Of a DNA stretch of 64,000 nt, positions 37,001 through 49,579 are shown in pieces. The position numbers were made by a program, and so were the translations under genes. The notes under the pieces are model-generated. The model did no database searches, was not told the DNA's origin, and was given only the letters and a program-made list of their open reading frames with translations. The stretch lies in NCBI GenBank assembly GCA_963969595.1, contig OZ018409.1, forward strand, positions 44,715,282 through 44,779,281, in the 5' to 3' direction. This stretch comes from Neckera pumila. Its lineage: Eukaryota; Streptophyta; Bryopsida; Hypnales; Neckeraceae. The number at the start of each line of letters is the position of its first letter. Within the stretch, counting starts at the first letter, position 1.

Positions 37001-38870
37001 AGACTTTGTTTTGCAAATATTGTATAATTCATAGGGTGAATGAAGGCTTGGCGTCAATAATGACCCTTCAAAAAGACTAGAATGAAAAAGTAAATTAAAA
37101 ATCTTCAAAAATCACTATGATTAGAACTTGAAGGAAAAAAGGTAAAAAAGTTCTTGGAAAATCACAAATATTCAATCTACAATTGATTTTAAAAGGAATT
37201 TTTAATTTTTAATTCAAATTTTACTGAAAAATATTGGTTTGCATATTAATTGATCTAACTATACAGGTATGATCTATAGATCATATTTTACAACTATTGT
37301 TTGAAAGTCATTATTGAATCATTATTCTAAATTGCATTTCATAATACATCTTCACACTTTTGGAAATTGGGACCATCCCTTGATCCTAAAGGGACTAAAA
37401 GGCTAAACCAAGAAAATAAGCACACAATTTGCATTTAGCAAGAGGTGCATCCAAATTCTAGATGTATAATTCTTTGGAGATTTAAACTACCATTCGTACT
37501 CCAGAATTTAAACCTTAATATGAAAAGCAATCTCTAAAAATTCTTGACTAGAATTTAAGGTAAAAGATCCCATTGCGGTCAAACAGCCCATGGTGGACAC
37601 CTAATGACCCCATTGTGGTTTTCCAGACCACAGTCAATGCCTTACATGGTAGTTATGGAGTAATTAGTGACCTCAATAGGTACTTCCAACTTTTCAGTGT
37701 AAATTCTTAGTAAAAATTGATTTTTTTAGGTCTTCCATGTTTGAAAGTGTTGTAACTGCATTGGGTAGGAAGATGACCATATTGGATTCAGATTTTGTTG
37801 GTCATGAGGTGGACTACAAATCCCTATGGGCTGATCACTTCAAAAATTCAAAACTAATTCATACTTGGTCCACAAAATATCATTTCAAATGTCCTCACTA
37901 TTTCTCACACTTATCTTTGTGTGGGAAATTTTTTGAAAACTTTCAGCAATGGCTTGAGGGCACACTCCTAATTTTGACCGCAATAGGGTCTTTTACCTTA
38001 CATCTTCTCAACATAAGCTAAGCCAAAGGTCAATTTCAGATAACCCTATACTCCACAATTTGAAAATTCATAGTTTATACATTATTTGATGTTGGTTGAA
38101 CAACCCGAAAGAGACTCCTCTTCGGACTACACTACATGTTCCTTGTTGGAGTTTGGACCATGGCTTTCTGATTACGATTATTGTTGGCGCATCCTTTGTT
38201 GCAACATGGATGTTGAGTGGTGGAAATATCTTTCAGTAGCCAACGTGAATCAAAAGAATTTCAGACATTCTTTAACGTAAGGCATCGTACTCCCAATGCT
38301 GAGGTGTCAGCATTTGAGAGTCCATATCTTCTTCTTTATTTTTATTTATTTTTATTTTCCTTTTTGAAACAAATGGACACAATCTGAGAGTCCATATCTT
38401 TTAAGCCCTTTCTGTCTCAAAAACGTGACACAGACTGGGTCAGTTTTCTGCTCCATCCCCTGTAGGCAGTTTGTTCTTTTGGTGTTTATATTTGTCCCGG
38501 CCTTGAATCAAGCAATTCTGGAACTGTGTGTCCAAACCATACAGTCATACTGCAGAAATTCAGATAATAAGAATGGGTTTACTCACATAAATGAAAAAGA
38601 TGGAATAGATGGAAAAGATGAAAAAGATCTAAATCCAAATGGGGATATTATGCTTCAAAGGGAATGATGCTCATGCGAGTTCATGGAGTCGGTCACTTCA
38701 AATCTTTGTTCAATTGCCGAGGACTTGTCCTCTAGTTCTGTGTACTGTTTCCTTTTATCAATGGAAATTGTCCATTTGTTTAAAAAACAATTAAAAAAAA
38801 TCTGTGTTCAATTGGATCATTGCTTCAATGATGGCTGAGGCTTAGCAAAGAAGCCAGGTTACAGTAACTT
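37001..38870. other. Gene-free tract of copy 2
   Basis: 37,003-37,410 is a dispersed AT-rich repeat also seen at about 6,790-7,550 and, reversed, at 54,590-54,900. 37,560-37,990 has no counterpart elsewhere in the window and contains a 94-codon open frame without recognisable features. 38,040-38,280 and 38,480-38,700 pair with 8,030-8,240 and 9,490-9,660. The GAAAAAGAT-rich simple repeat at 38,588-38,628 is shared with copy 1. Confidence 0.5.
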
Positions 38871-39144
38871 AAGGTGGATACACCCAAATGCGCCACTGAC
38901 CTTAAATCGCCATCTATACTCTCTGAACATCTCCAAAATCAGCTCTGTACTTATGTGGAAGAAACGCTTTTAGGACCAAACTTTGTTCCTTAATAACTTT
39001 TGCATATAGTATCCAAATGCTACATTTTTTGATGCGTTGGAACCTCCTTTCACTTGCCAACAAGGCAATATGAAAATCTGACCAGCCTAGTAACAGTAAC
39101 TAAGCACAGTTTCAATTTGTGGCGGTTTTGGGTGTACCCACCTT
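38871..39144. mobile_element. AAGGTGG-type MITE, copy 1
   Basis: Begins AAGGTGGATACACCCAAATG and ends TTTTGGGTGTACCCACCTT. The interior includes CATCTCCAAAATCA, ACTTTTGCATA and CACTTGCCAAC blocks. Copies at 44,231 and 45,364. No ORF. Confidence 0.8.
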
Positions 39145-39176
39145 ACATTGAATCAACAAAGCCAAATTGAACTAAC

Positions 39177-40078
39177 TTAACCCCTAAAAGCCCATTGTTC
39201 CTTCAGGGGACAAATGGGATTTTGGGCAGGCACCTACGGGCTGAATTATTGTCGTGATTTTCTAAAAAGAGTTTTGAAGATAGACAAAAATGATAATATA
39301 ATTTAGTGGGAATATTTTTTTTTTCAATCGGTGCCCAAGAAAAATTGTTGTGTCCAAATAAGCTCAAAACAAGGGACGGGGGGCAGCAAAAAAATGTTTG
39401 CAAATTTATTTATTTATTTATTTTAATAGATTATATTTTAGTTTACCTAGAAAGCTTTGATTCATTTCATTTGGATTTTTTATGAGAAAGTTATGGACAA
39501 TCTTGTTTTTTTGGGCACTTAGAGCATCTTCCTGAAAAAAATAACTTATAGGATTCATTTCTGAATGCAACTTTAACAATTTATCAAAAAGTAAAGGTCT
39601 GCAAGTTTTAGTTTTTTTGCTAAAACAATCTTGCCTTTGGGATTAGTGCTTTTTAATTCCATATAAGAGATATTAATATCTTAAATTTTCCTTCTATCTT
39701 GTACCTACTTCTACTTAATAATTCTTTTAGTAAGGAAAATTGAGTTTTTTTGGATTTTTTTTCCCCTAGCTTTTCAACTCAATTTTCTACTATGAAGACT
39801 AAAGCTCAAAACTCTGTAGTGCAAAAAAATTAAGTTAAAAATGTTTAAAGTCATAAAATCTAGTCCCACAATGTGCTGAAAAACTTGTTTTTTTCACTTT
39901 AAACGCAAATATCTTGCAATCTGTGCAATCATTCATTCTCATACTAGTTAGGTGTAAGATCCTACGGTTAGATGTGCAAAAAAAAAACATTTTTCAATTT
40001 CTTTTACTCTTTGCTATAAAAATGGCAATTTTTGGGTGTTTTCTGGCAGAAAAAAGGCCTTGGGCCTTTAGGGGTTAA
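39177..40078 (+). mobile_element. TTAA-flanked MITE, subfamily 1 (902 bp)
   Basis: TTAA at 39,177-39,180 and 40,075-40,078; inner ends CCCCTAAAAGCCC and GGGCCTTTAGGGG. The flanks ATTGAACTAAC and CAAAGCCATGTTACATTGAT are contiguous, apart from a few bases, in copy 1 near 10,467-10,490, so this insertion is specific to copy 2. Confidence 0.88.
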
Positions 40079-40589
40079 CAAAGCCATGTTACATTGATTT
40101 AGATGGTCACTTGCAAACATCAAGCTCATCACTCTATATCACATGTAGGCTAATTGCCAAGTTCGCATTCAACAATGACTTATATGGAAGATATTATCTA
40201 CCTCAATTAAATATCAACATCTAAAAATGTAAGCATCAGTGCCATGCCATTACATTTAGTAGTCTATAACATTCCTGTCCAACCTCTAACAACATGATGT
40301 GGAATATTTCACATCATTTCATCCCCTCAGTCAATACTTATGGGGGGCACGTGGCAAGAGGCATGATAATGATGAGAGGTTTATAAAAGCAATTAGTAGA
40401 AGTAGTCACTAAAAAACATAGAAATCTATAGTAGTCCCTAAAGATTAGAGTAATCAATAGTAGTAATAAATTTACTGCAGTCAATAGTGTTGAATGAAAT
40501 TTGTGGAGAGGACTCAAGGCTGCAACAGTGAAGGCTATTGAAAGTTATGTGGTCAAGGAACACAACATTATTTACTAAAGAGGTAAGGG
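40079..40589. other. Single-copy flank, paralogous to 10,478-10,640
   Basis: The first 130 bases pair with copy 1. The rest, with a repeated AGTAGTCACTAA..AGTAGTCCCTAA pattern around 40,390-40,480, has no recognisable gene. Confidence 0.4.
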
Positions 40590-41452
40590 TTAATCTCTAC
40601 AGTTTCATGACTATGTTTTGACCAAAAACACTTGAAAACTGCCATTTGTAGTAGAAATATCAAATTTCAAAAACAAAAAAAACATTTTCAACGCATTTAA
40701 CCTTAGGGTCTTGTAGTACACTAACTTGAGAACATGTGGAAAAAATTTCAGACATTTCTACTGTGTTATTTGAAACATATGAGTGTTTAAAATCACAACA
40801 ATGCTTTTTTTGCCTATGCAAAAAATAGAAAAGTTGGCTTCACCCTTGAAAATTTTCTCATCATTTGGAATTGTACAACATATAGGAAAAAAATAGTAAG
40901 AAGAGAGAAAGTAGAGAATGATTCAAAATACTAAATTGTTAAGAATTTAGTTATAGAATTGGAAAATGCCAATCCCAATGGTTGTACTGTTGTAATAAAC
41001 AATCTACATCCTAAAAAATTATTTTTTTCCAAAAATATTAAAAGTTGAGTTAAATAAACGACTTCAAAGTTTATTTTAGAGTAGAGAATCCATACCTACC
41101 TGTAAACTAAGATTCTTCATAACTTTCATCTCATTGATAGATTAGAGAATAAGGCTGAAGTAAAGCTTTTCACATATATATAAATCTTAAAAATCAATTT
41201 CAAATTTTTGTTTTTGAAAAAAGTGTTTTTTTTAATCTGCATAAATTGCCCATTTGCAACAAAAATAACATATTAGGCCGTAATTTTTTACTCGTATTTT
41301 CAAATGTCATGAAATTTAGTGCATATGAAAGATATTCCTTATCCACAACTTCTTTTACAATCTTGGCCTAAAATTTGCAAATCCTCAATCATACCAGCCT
41401 ACCCAAAATTCCTATGTTGCCAAAAAATACATATTAGTCCTTAAGGGGTTAA
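40590..41452 (-). mobile_element. TTAA-flanked MITE, subfamily 2, reversed (863 bp)
   Basis: TTAA at 40,590-40,593 and 41,449-41,452; the right inner end is AGTCCTTAAGGGG. The interior is the reverse complement of 8,241-9,161 and 46,125-47,074 (for example CCCAAAATTCCTATGTTGCC near the right end). The left terminus is more decayed (TCTCTACAGTTTCATG). Confidence 0.75.
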
Positions 41453-41475
41453 GATTTGGACTATTATATACTAGT

Positions 41476-41751
41476 TATTAAAGAGGATTTGGGGGCAAGA
41501 AAGGCCCGTTTCAGCCTTGTTCTCTAATCTGTCCCCATGCTGTAAACTATGGTACGGGCTCTACAAATTTTATTTTTTTAAACTTTAAATTTATTTTATT
41601 TATATTTTTTCTTTAAAAATCTGATGTGGCCAAAATTCGGCCATGTCACCCTGTTGAAGTGGCGCAGTTCTAGCAGTGGAGAATTCAACAAATCTTGTAA
41701 GAGAGCTTGTGGGAACTCACGGCCCTTTTAAGGCCCAAATTCTCTCTAATG
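41476..41751. mobile_element. GC-hairpin MITE, copy 3
   Basis: From TATTAAAGAGGATTTGGGGG to AATTCTCTCTAATG. It keeps the GGCCCGTTTCAGCC and CTGTCCCC blocks but the GC hairpin is degraded. Copy 1 near 11,780 lacks it. Confidence 0.7.
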
Positions 41752-42244
41752 GTTTTATTGTCGTAAAGAATTGTCAATGATTTCTTTGAAGTCATGTTTG
41801 TTTAGAACATAGAGTGATTTGCAATGAATTTACAAAAAACAACCACTTACAAGCAATTTGGGATCAAGATCTAGTATGAGAAATGCAAGACATGGAGTAT
41901 TTTTCTCTCTCTATTGTTATAATCAAAAGCTGTCAACACCATATATAAATTCATATTTTTACATGGAGATTTATAATAATCTCATCAATATTTTTTTTGA
42001 AAAGGAAGAGTATTAAGCTTTGTAATATCACATTGCACTAAAGTTGCATAATTCTACACTTCTATGGCACACCTTTCTCCTTCAATCATCTTTTGTGACA
42101 AATCTGAACTATTTGTCTCTTTCATATTTTTCATCCTTCAACAGTTGACTAGAGCAGTTTCTTTCTCATGCCCACAATTATTTTAAAGTGTTGGTCAATT
42201 TCTTTCTAACAACAACATACTTACGTAAGGCAAGTTGTACTATG

Positions 42245-43618
42245 CAGTGGGGTACCATTCAAAATGGTGTTTTTGCATTTGCAGGGAAGGAAATTTCACA
42301 TTTGCCAACTTTGACAACCTCTCAAGGGCTGAAAAATTGATCTTTGGCTATAAAATTTTTGGCACAAAATCATCTTTATGTCGATTATATGTGTGGAAAA
42401 TTTCAAGGCCAAAAGATTTACCAAAAGAAAGATATTTGAAATCTACCAACATATATAGCTGTGAGGAAAATTTCACTACTGCCAACTTCGACACCCTCCT
42501 AAGAACTGAAAAAAATTCTATTTCCATGAAATATTTTGCAAAATAACATGTATATGTTGATTATATGTTTGAAAATTTCAAGTCCAAAAGATACACAAAG
42601 AAAAAGATAATCAAAATCTACCAACATATGTAATTGTAAGAAACAATTTCACTACTACCAACTTTGACACTATCCCAAGGGTTGACAAATCATTTATTTA
42701 CCATGAATTTTTTTCCGTGACATCATCTCTATTTTGATAACATGTGTGCCAAATTTCAAGGTCAAAAGATAAAGAAAAGAAATTTTTTTCTAATTCTTCT
42801 AACATGTGTACTTGTGAGAATAATTTTTTCAGCCCTTGGAATACAGTGTCATTTTATGGGTGAAGTTTTACACGGATGTAAGAAATCCTTTTCACAATTA
42901 CACATTTTGGTAAATTTCAAATATCTTTTCTTATGTGAATCTTTTGACCTTGAAATTTGGCACACATTATTATTAATATAGAGATGATTTTATGACAAAA
43001 ATTTCATGTTAAAAAATGTTTTTTTCAGCCCTTAGGATAGTGTCAAAGTTGGTAGTATTGAAATTTTTCTCAAAATTACACATGTTGGTATCTTTTTTTG
43101 TGTAAATTTTTTGACCTTGAGATTTAGCACGCATGTTATTAACATAGAGATGATGTCATGGAAAAAAAATTCATGATAAATAAATAATTTGTCAACCCTT
43201 GGGATAGTGTCAAAGTTGGTAGTAGTGAAATTGTTTCTCACAACTACACATATTGGTAGATTTTGAATATCTCTATTAGTATGTATCTTTTGGACTTGAA
43301 ACTTTTCACACATGTAGTTAATATATAGATGGTCTTATGCCAAAATTTTCATGGAAAAAAAAAAATTTCAATCCTTAGGAGGGTGTCAAAATTGGTAGTA
43401 GTGAAATTTTTCTCATGGCTACACCTATTGGTAGTTTTCAAATATCTTCTTTTTGTAAATCGTTTGGCCTTGAAATTTGGTACACATATAATTAACATAA
43501 AGGTAATGTTGTGCCAAAAATTTCATGGCCAAAAATCATATTTTCAGCCCCCAGGAGGCTGTCAAAGTTGATAGATGTGAAATTTCCTTCCCACTGCATT
43601 TTCAAGGGTACCCCACTG
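42245..43618. mobile_element. Satellite-armed foldback element, copy 2
   Basis: Counterpart of 21,224-22,638, with outer ends CAGTGGGGTACC and GGTACCCCACTG. Left-arm units begin near 42,444, 42,617 and 42,798. Right-arm units, reversed, lie near 42,900, 43,073, 43,237 and 43,415. The turn is near 42,840. Unit number per arm differs from copy 1 (about 3 and 4 here), so the arrays have expanded or contracted independently. Confidence 0.8.
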
Positions 43619-43660
43619 TACATACAATCATGTATATTGAAAGCTCAAAAATTCAATTTC

Positions 43661-43940
43661 TAAGGTAACTACACTCTAAATCGCATAGTTAAGCATTTTA
43701 GCATGATTCACCATGGTTTTCACTATTATATTGTAAAAGAATTTGTGGAATCTCATTGGTAGTCAAAACGGGATTCAAGATTCTCTTAGAATACATTTTT
43801 TGGACACCGTGCAAATAAACTATGAGTTTTCAAAGTGTTTGAAAATAGGTGTATCTAAAAGCAATCATGGAGTCATATGAATAGTGGGAGTACATTTAGG
43901 CAAGAATATTGAGTGTGCAATTTTAGGTGTAGTTATCTTA
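43661..43940. mobile_element. TAAGGTAAC-type MITE, copy 2
   Basis: Begins TAAGGTAACTACACTCTAAA and ends TTTTAGGTGTAGTTATCTTA, clear terminal inverted repeats of about 20 bp. The interior is the reverse complement of 22,887-23,148. Confidence 0.75.
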
Positions 43941-44230
43941 TTGGATTTAAGCAAACTTGAGTGAAATGAATCAAATTTGCCACAATGCCCCCCAAAATTT
44001 TCTCATACTAGTCTATTAAAAGATCCCATGGTTAGATTAAAAGAAATATAAATAATAAGATTATTTGCACCATAAATGGCAGTTTTGAATCGCTTTTGAT
44101 GAACAAAGCCTTAAAACTCTAGGGACTAAAGTGATTTCAACCATGCAAATTCAAATGAACAATCCACTATGAGGGGTGAGGGCTTTTTAAATCAAGAGGA
44201 AAATAAAACTCAACATATCATAAAACTTGA

Positions 44231-44467
44231 TAAGGTGGGTACTCCCCAAAGTGCCACTTTTTGCTATTGAGCCTAGTTACTATTATTACATTGGTCAAGT
44301 TTCCATATATTTTATTGTTAGCAAGTGAAAAGAGGTTCCTATTCACTAAAGATCCCTACAAAGATCACGACATTTGAAAACCATATGCAAAAGTTATGAA
44401 GGGTCAAAGTATGTTTTGGTAGATATTCTACAATCATTTCTTAACAAATACATAAGTATCCACCTTA
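44231..44467. mobile_element. AAGGTGG-type MITE, copy 2 (reversed)
   Basis: Begins TAAGGTGGGTACTCCCCAAA and ends AAGTATCCACCTTA. The interior is the reverse complement of 38,871-39,144, shortened. Just to the left (43,985-44,130) is a fragment of the right end of a TTAA-type element. Confidence 0.75.
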
Positions 44468-45363
44468 TGGCTTCATCGAATTTGAATATAGAATTTTCTT
44501 ACCTAAGTTTTATCTACAACAATGATAAAGAACCTTTTGCCACACCAAGAATTGTAAATAGCATTATGGATGAAAGCAAAGAACCCTTGCTATTATTTCA
44601 TATGTGACTTTTTTTGCACAGGAAAACTAGCGGCAAGTTCAAAGTTAGCCAGTGCATTTAAGGAAAAACTTGGTTGCAATTTGAAAATGACGACAAAATT
44701 ATGGTGATTGTTTTTATAAAATTTCAAATTAGAGTAAAATAAAATATAGAAAATAACGGGACTTGGTACTAGAGAAATAGTTCAATACCGTATATGTAGG
44801 TTAGTTTTGGCACCTTGCTTTCGAAATAGTTTATTTTTTGTAGTACGGCAATTTTGCAACTTGATTTAGATTTCTTGGCTTTTTGCACTTTGCTTTTTAA
44901 AGTTTTTAGACACTCCAAAATTTTGATTGATTTTTTCTATTCATGCGTAAATGTGTTCCTTTTTCTAAATTTTCTCAAGAATAAATTTTTGGATATTCAA
45001 AATTAGCAACAATGAATTTTTTTCAGCTTTTCAAAAATAGATGTACAATTTTTTAAATTTTAGATACGATCCAAATTTCCCCTACTTACTTATTTCTAAA
45101 ACTGACCTACACGTACGATATGAGAATTGCAGGAAATTAGCCCACAAACTCAAAAAATATCTCAAACACTGTTGCCCACCAATGTTGATCTTTTTCAACA
45201 ACCAATGGTGAGCCTTGCACATTCTACATTCTATGTGCTGTGTAGGCCAAGGGACCGACCGACTGATGGTACCACAAAGAAACACAGTTTCAAACCAATG
45301 CTCAAGTACAAGCCTAACCAACATACAATAATTTGGCTGTCCTACAAGCCTTGACCTTCCTAA
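44468..45363. other. Gene-free AT-rich stretch
   Basis: 44,625-44,790 is the dispersed repeat shared with 32,770-32,950. The rest shows nothing recognisable. Confidence 0.4.
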
Positions 45364-45631
45364 AAAGGTGGGCACCCCAAAATGTGCCATCATCATCCTG
45401 TGTACATCTCCAAAATCAATATGTACCTATGTTGAAGAAACAATTCCTGAACCTCTACCAAAAAAATTTCATTCCTTCTGCATACGGTATCTAAATGTCA
45501 CGTTCTTTGGTGCATTGGAAGCTCCTTTTCACCTGCCAACTAGAAAACATACGAAAAAATTGGACCAGTCTAATAATAGTAACTAGGCTTGGTAGTAGCA
45601 AAAAGTGGCGGTGTTGGAGGTACTCACCGTG
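45364..45631. mobile_element. AAGGTGG-type MITE, copy 3
   Basis: Begins AAAGGTGGGCACCCCAAAAT and ends GGTGTTGGAGGTACTCACC. Same orientation and interior blocks as 38,871-39,144 (CATCTCCAAAATCA, GCATTGGAAGCTCC), with more divergence at the ends. Confidence 0.75.
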
Positions 45632-46124
45632 TATGCTCCACCGAGATTTTGGATGAATATCGGGCCGACTGATTTCATGAAACATAGATCACACCGTCCA
45701 GGCCGCCCCGCCTGTAGCTTTATTGCTCCACGCACTAAAGTATTTACTACGCGCTTCTACTAACTTAGTACTGGTACGGCAACGACGGATGTTGGGGGTA
45801 CTTTCGCATTGTTGTTTGGGTTGTAAATTCTTGGCTTATTGTTGCAACTTGGGAAAACCATCGGACTACTTTAGTTACCAAAACATAAAATCATGAACTA
45901 GTGAAACGTCTTTTTCTCTACTGGGAAAACAACAGGCTACCAACCCTGCAATCATCTGAAAATGTTGCTGTATCAGTTGCGAAGACTGAAGCCAAATAGT
46001 GAAGTAGAAGTTAGAATGAAAAAACGCTACAAAAACAAAACGTAAATTGGACCATGGAATCACAGACATTGATCTTAAAAAAAGACCCTGTCCAATTTCA
46101 TCTTCGTTCAATGTCTTTATCTGT
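45632..46124. other. Short GC-richer unique island, no gene found
   Basis: 45,640-45,830 is noticeably richer in C and G than its surroundings and is not repeated in the window. No open frame or splice pattern supports a gene. It could be a relic of host regulatory or coding DNA. Confidence 0.35.
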
Positions 46125-47074
46125 TTAACCCCTAAAGCCCTGAACATGCTTTTTTGGCAACATAGCATTTTTGGGCAGCTCACTACGAGCGGAGTTTCTA
46201 ATTTTTTTCTTTGAAATTTTCACACAACATTTTCCCAAGGAGTAGCTTTAAGGCCCAACAATTTTCATAACTTTTGACTAAATGATTAAAAAGTTATTGC
46301 ATGATATGTCATTTTCATTGCTCGGCAAGCAGCCCGGGCAGCAAAAAAAACTTCTTTAAAAATCACTTTTTAAGAAAATAAAAATTTGAAATTGGTTCTT
46401 TAGATTTATATGTATGCAAGAAGCTTTCAATCATTCCATTTGGATTAACAAGTCAAAAGTTATGAGGATTCTTAGTTTAGGGTAGTTTATGGGTAGTTAT
46501 GCAATCTCTACTCTAAATAAACTTTGAAGTCCTTTATCTAACTCAATTTTCAATGTTTTTGAATAAAACAAAAAACATTGGTGTATATTGTTTATTACAA
46601 CATTACAACCGTTGGGATTGGAATTTTTCAATTCCATAATTAAATTCTTGACAATTTAGTATTTTGAGTCATTTTCTACCTCTTCCTACTTACTATTTTT
46701 TTCCTATATGTTGTACAATTCCAAATGATCTGAAAATTTTCAAGGATGTAACCAACTTGCCTTGAAGAGTGAATCCAAAGAGTAACCACCATTTTGGACA
46801 TTTTTTCATACAAATGTAACCTTGTGAAAGGCAGCTGCCCGGATTTTTGCAGTGATTAAAAAGGGACTTTTGTCAATTCAAACGCTATTATCTTGCAATC
46901 TACATGGTGGAAAATTCTGAAATTTTTTCCCCATCTTCTTAAACCAATGTACTACAAGATCCTACAGTTACATATGTTGAAAGTGTTTTTTTTCTAAAAT
47001 TTGATACTTGTATTAGAAATGGCAGTTTTGGAGCGGTTTTGGTGAAAACATAGTCAAAAACCTTTAGGGGTTAA
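46125..47074 (+). mobile_element. TTAA-flanked MITE, subfamily 2 (950 bp)
   Basis: TTAA at 46,125-46,128 and 47,071-47,074; inner ends CCCCTAAAGCCC and CCTTTAGGGG. Best-preserved member of subfamily 2. It abuts the next TTAA element, with which it shares the right-hand TTAA. Confidence 0.88.
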
Positions 47075-47300
47075 CCCTTAAAGGACGTAGGGGTAACCCT
47101 GGAAATCATCCTTTTTCATTATCGTGTGACATCATCTACATTAGAAAATCCAAAAGTATCTATTGGAAGTCAAGCTACTATAGAAGATCTCCCCTTTCCA
47201 CACAAAATTCCGAGAATGAATAATTGTTGTTTTGTCCTACACCAAGGATTCCCTCTCATTCATCGACCAAAAAATAGCCGCAGCGATGTTTATGGGTTAA
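47071..47300. mobile_element. Small TTAA-flanked MITE, second copy (230 bp)
   Basis: TTAA at 47,071-47,074 and 47,297-47,300; inner ends CCCTTAAAGGACG and ATGTTTATGGG. Highly similar to 28,788-29,018 over its whole length, including the CCAAAAGTATCTATTGGAAG-like block. Confidence 0.88.
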
Positions 47301-49562
47301 TGAAATATTTGACTTTTTATGTCAAAAAATGAAAAAAACAAAACGGCGTCACTATGTACAAATGTGAGCATCGTGGGGCATGGGGGGCCAAGGGACCAAA
47401 CTTTGTTGTTTCTCTCTTATTTCTACAAAGGGTGAGCTTGTGTCATGTCTCATGATAATTTTTCTTGAATTGTAACTTATCTGGTGGTTAGAGTTGGCAA
47501 AAACATTTCTAAAAACATGCATGAAAATATGGGAATTGAAAAATAGTTAAAATGCAAAAAATGGATCTTTTTATTTTAGGCATTTGTCAAATCACAAATT
47601 CTGACTTTTTAATTAAATATTTTCGATAGGCAATGCCGGCTTTTGGACAATATTTAGGGATTTTTAATATTCAAGAAACTTGTTGGGTTGAGTTATTCCA
47701 ACTTCCTAAAAACTATATGAGTACTTGAAAGTTTCACAAAATCTTTAAAAAGTCAGTAGTTAATAACAATTGTGTTATTTCAAATAAATTGCAAGCAAAA
47801 ACATCTCATGAAAAGGTATAATTTTCATGACCTTTCAACAAAATCTAGTTGATTTTATCATCTTCTCCCTTATCCCAAATTATGTTTAGGCTTTCATTAA
47901 AAGGAAGTTGAGCTATCAATTTTATAAAATGTGAATTGAAGTTGAGTGAGTACCATACTCGGAAGGTAAGCCCAATATTACTTGTCAAATATTTATTTAA
48001 TTTGCCAAAAATATAAATATTCTACCATTATTTTGCCATATTATTTTTTTCCCATACATAAAAAACTATTTTTCTTAAAATTTTGGGATTCAATTTTAGA
48101 TTTATTTTTTGCCAACCTTGATCTAGGAGAGTTCACTCTAACCAAAAATTACAAACCATTGGAAACCTAATAAAAGAAACTTAATTCATAAAGCCTAAAA
48201 ATTAAAAAAAAATTAGTTATAATGTAGGGTATGGATAATGTGAAAATATTGGTTATAAATAAAAGTGCATTATATTAAATAGGAGTAATTGATTTTTAGT
48301 GTAAAAATAATAAAAGGTTGTATATAATTAAATAAATAAATAAACTAAGTTGACATGCGGCTATAGGTTGAATCCTTAGCCAACTGTAAAATTCTTTTTT
48401 GGATCCCTACTTTTTTAAGGGTTTGCAAATGTGCAAGCGAGAACTTTTAGCCGAGGTTGTTGTTGTTGGATTTCTATCTTTGATTTCTCACTACTTTTTT
48501 GTTGTCATCCACTTTTGGTTCACATTTTTTGTTCAACTTGCCGTTGTGTTGGAATTATCACCTTTGTTAAAATTTGTGGAACTCATTTGTGTTGAGCATT
48601 TTGCATCTTGAGTGAGTCAAGCTTCTTTTAAGTCAAATCTGTTGTTTAGAGGACAAAGATGCAATACTACAAAAAACAAGGCATATAAAGAGCATTGAGG
48701 GTGACTATTTCAAGAACCTTTGGGTGCATTTGGAAGATGCAATATTTTCTTTGAGCTCTAGATTTTTTCCTAGGATTATGTTGTTTTTTGGTTAACTTTG
48801 TAGGTTGCAGTGCTTGATCTACATAGGTGCAATTTTTTTTTTAGTATAGACTTCACATTGTATTTATAAATGTGAGTGTTGTGAAAGTATTGGTCTTTCT
48901 TGTTCCAATTTTTGCATGCATTGGTTTCATTTTTTGTACATTTATTGGGATTTAGGATTAATGTAGGGTCGTCTTGTTTTTTCCTCTTATGAATTATTGA
49001 ATTCATTTAGTGTGATGTTTGCAAGGGAACTTGTAGACCAAGTTAGAGAGAGTGGCATTTGTAGAAGTTGGTGTTTCATTTTGCTTCACTAGTGGTTTGC
49101 TTGTTGTGTAGTAATGGTGCCTTTTGTATGATTTTATATATTTTGAACTTGTGAAAATCAAATATCATTTTGAAATTTGGATCAAAGTTGCTTATGTGGA
49201 GTCAATTGAAGAGTGAAACAGTAGTTGAAGGCTTTTGTTTTGGACTTCGGTTTCGTCTTGTATATATGAACTTGAATGCGTATTCATTTCCACATTCAAG
49301 ATTGTTACAAAAAATAGTTTTTGTTGGGTTGGTGCGCATGTGGTATGGATCTCATGATTGCCAGTCAATGATGCTAGGAGCTTGTTATTTCAAAATGTGC
49401 TTCATGTTATGATATTGCACCAAAAATGGCTCTAGATTTCCACAAAAGTGTAACGCAAACAGTCCACCGCTCCTCCCAATCCACCTCACTATTGATTAAT
49501 CTAATTAGTCTATAGATGACATTTGTTTTTGTTGAGTACCAAAATAAACATTGATCAAAAAA
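47301..49562. other. Gene-free stretch, unique in the window
   Basis: Not matched elsewhere here. 48,390-49,400 is T- and G-rich on the plus strand, like intron or transcribed non-coding DNA, with short open frames (about 60-80 codons) lacking any recognisable motif. Small AAAT and TAAA simple repeats occur near 48,330. Confidence 0.4.
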
Positions 49563-49579
49563 TAGAAATTCAACATTTT
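49563..49579 (-). repeat. Target-site duplication of the LINE (left copy)
   Basis: TAGAAATTCAACATTTT, identical to 50,659-50,675; the 17-bp direct repeats bracket the LINE fragment. Confidence 0.9.

Larger units (their letters stand above)
27940..43960 (+). repeat. Segmental duplication, copy 2
   Basis: Second copy of the tract described at 1-23,150. Same order of landmarks, similarity by eye in the range of old duplicates, with copy-specific insertions (for example 28,577-29,738, 30,238-30,881, 39,177-40,078 and 41,476-41,751). It lacks copy 1's CACTA-type foldback and the 8,241 element, and so preserves the empty sites of those insertions. Confidence 0.7.

Noticed and set aside
42982..43320. 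Minus-strand open frames within the satellite foldback
   Set aside because: They recur because the monomer recurs; the frames break between units and differ between the two copies.
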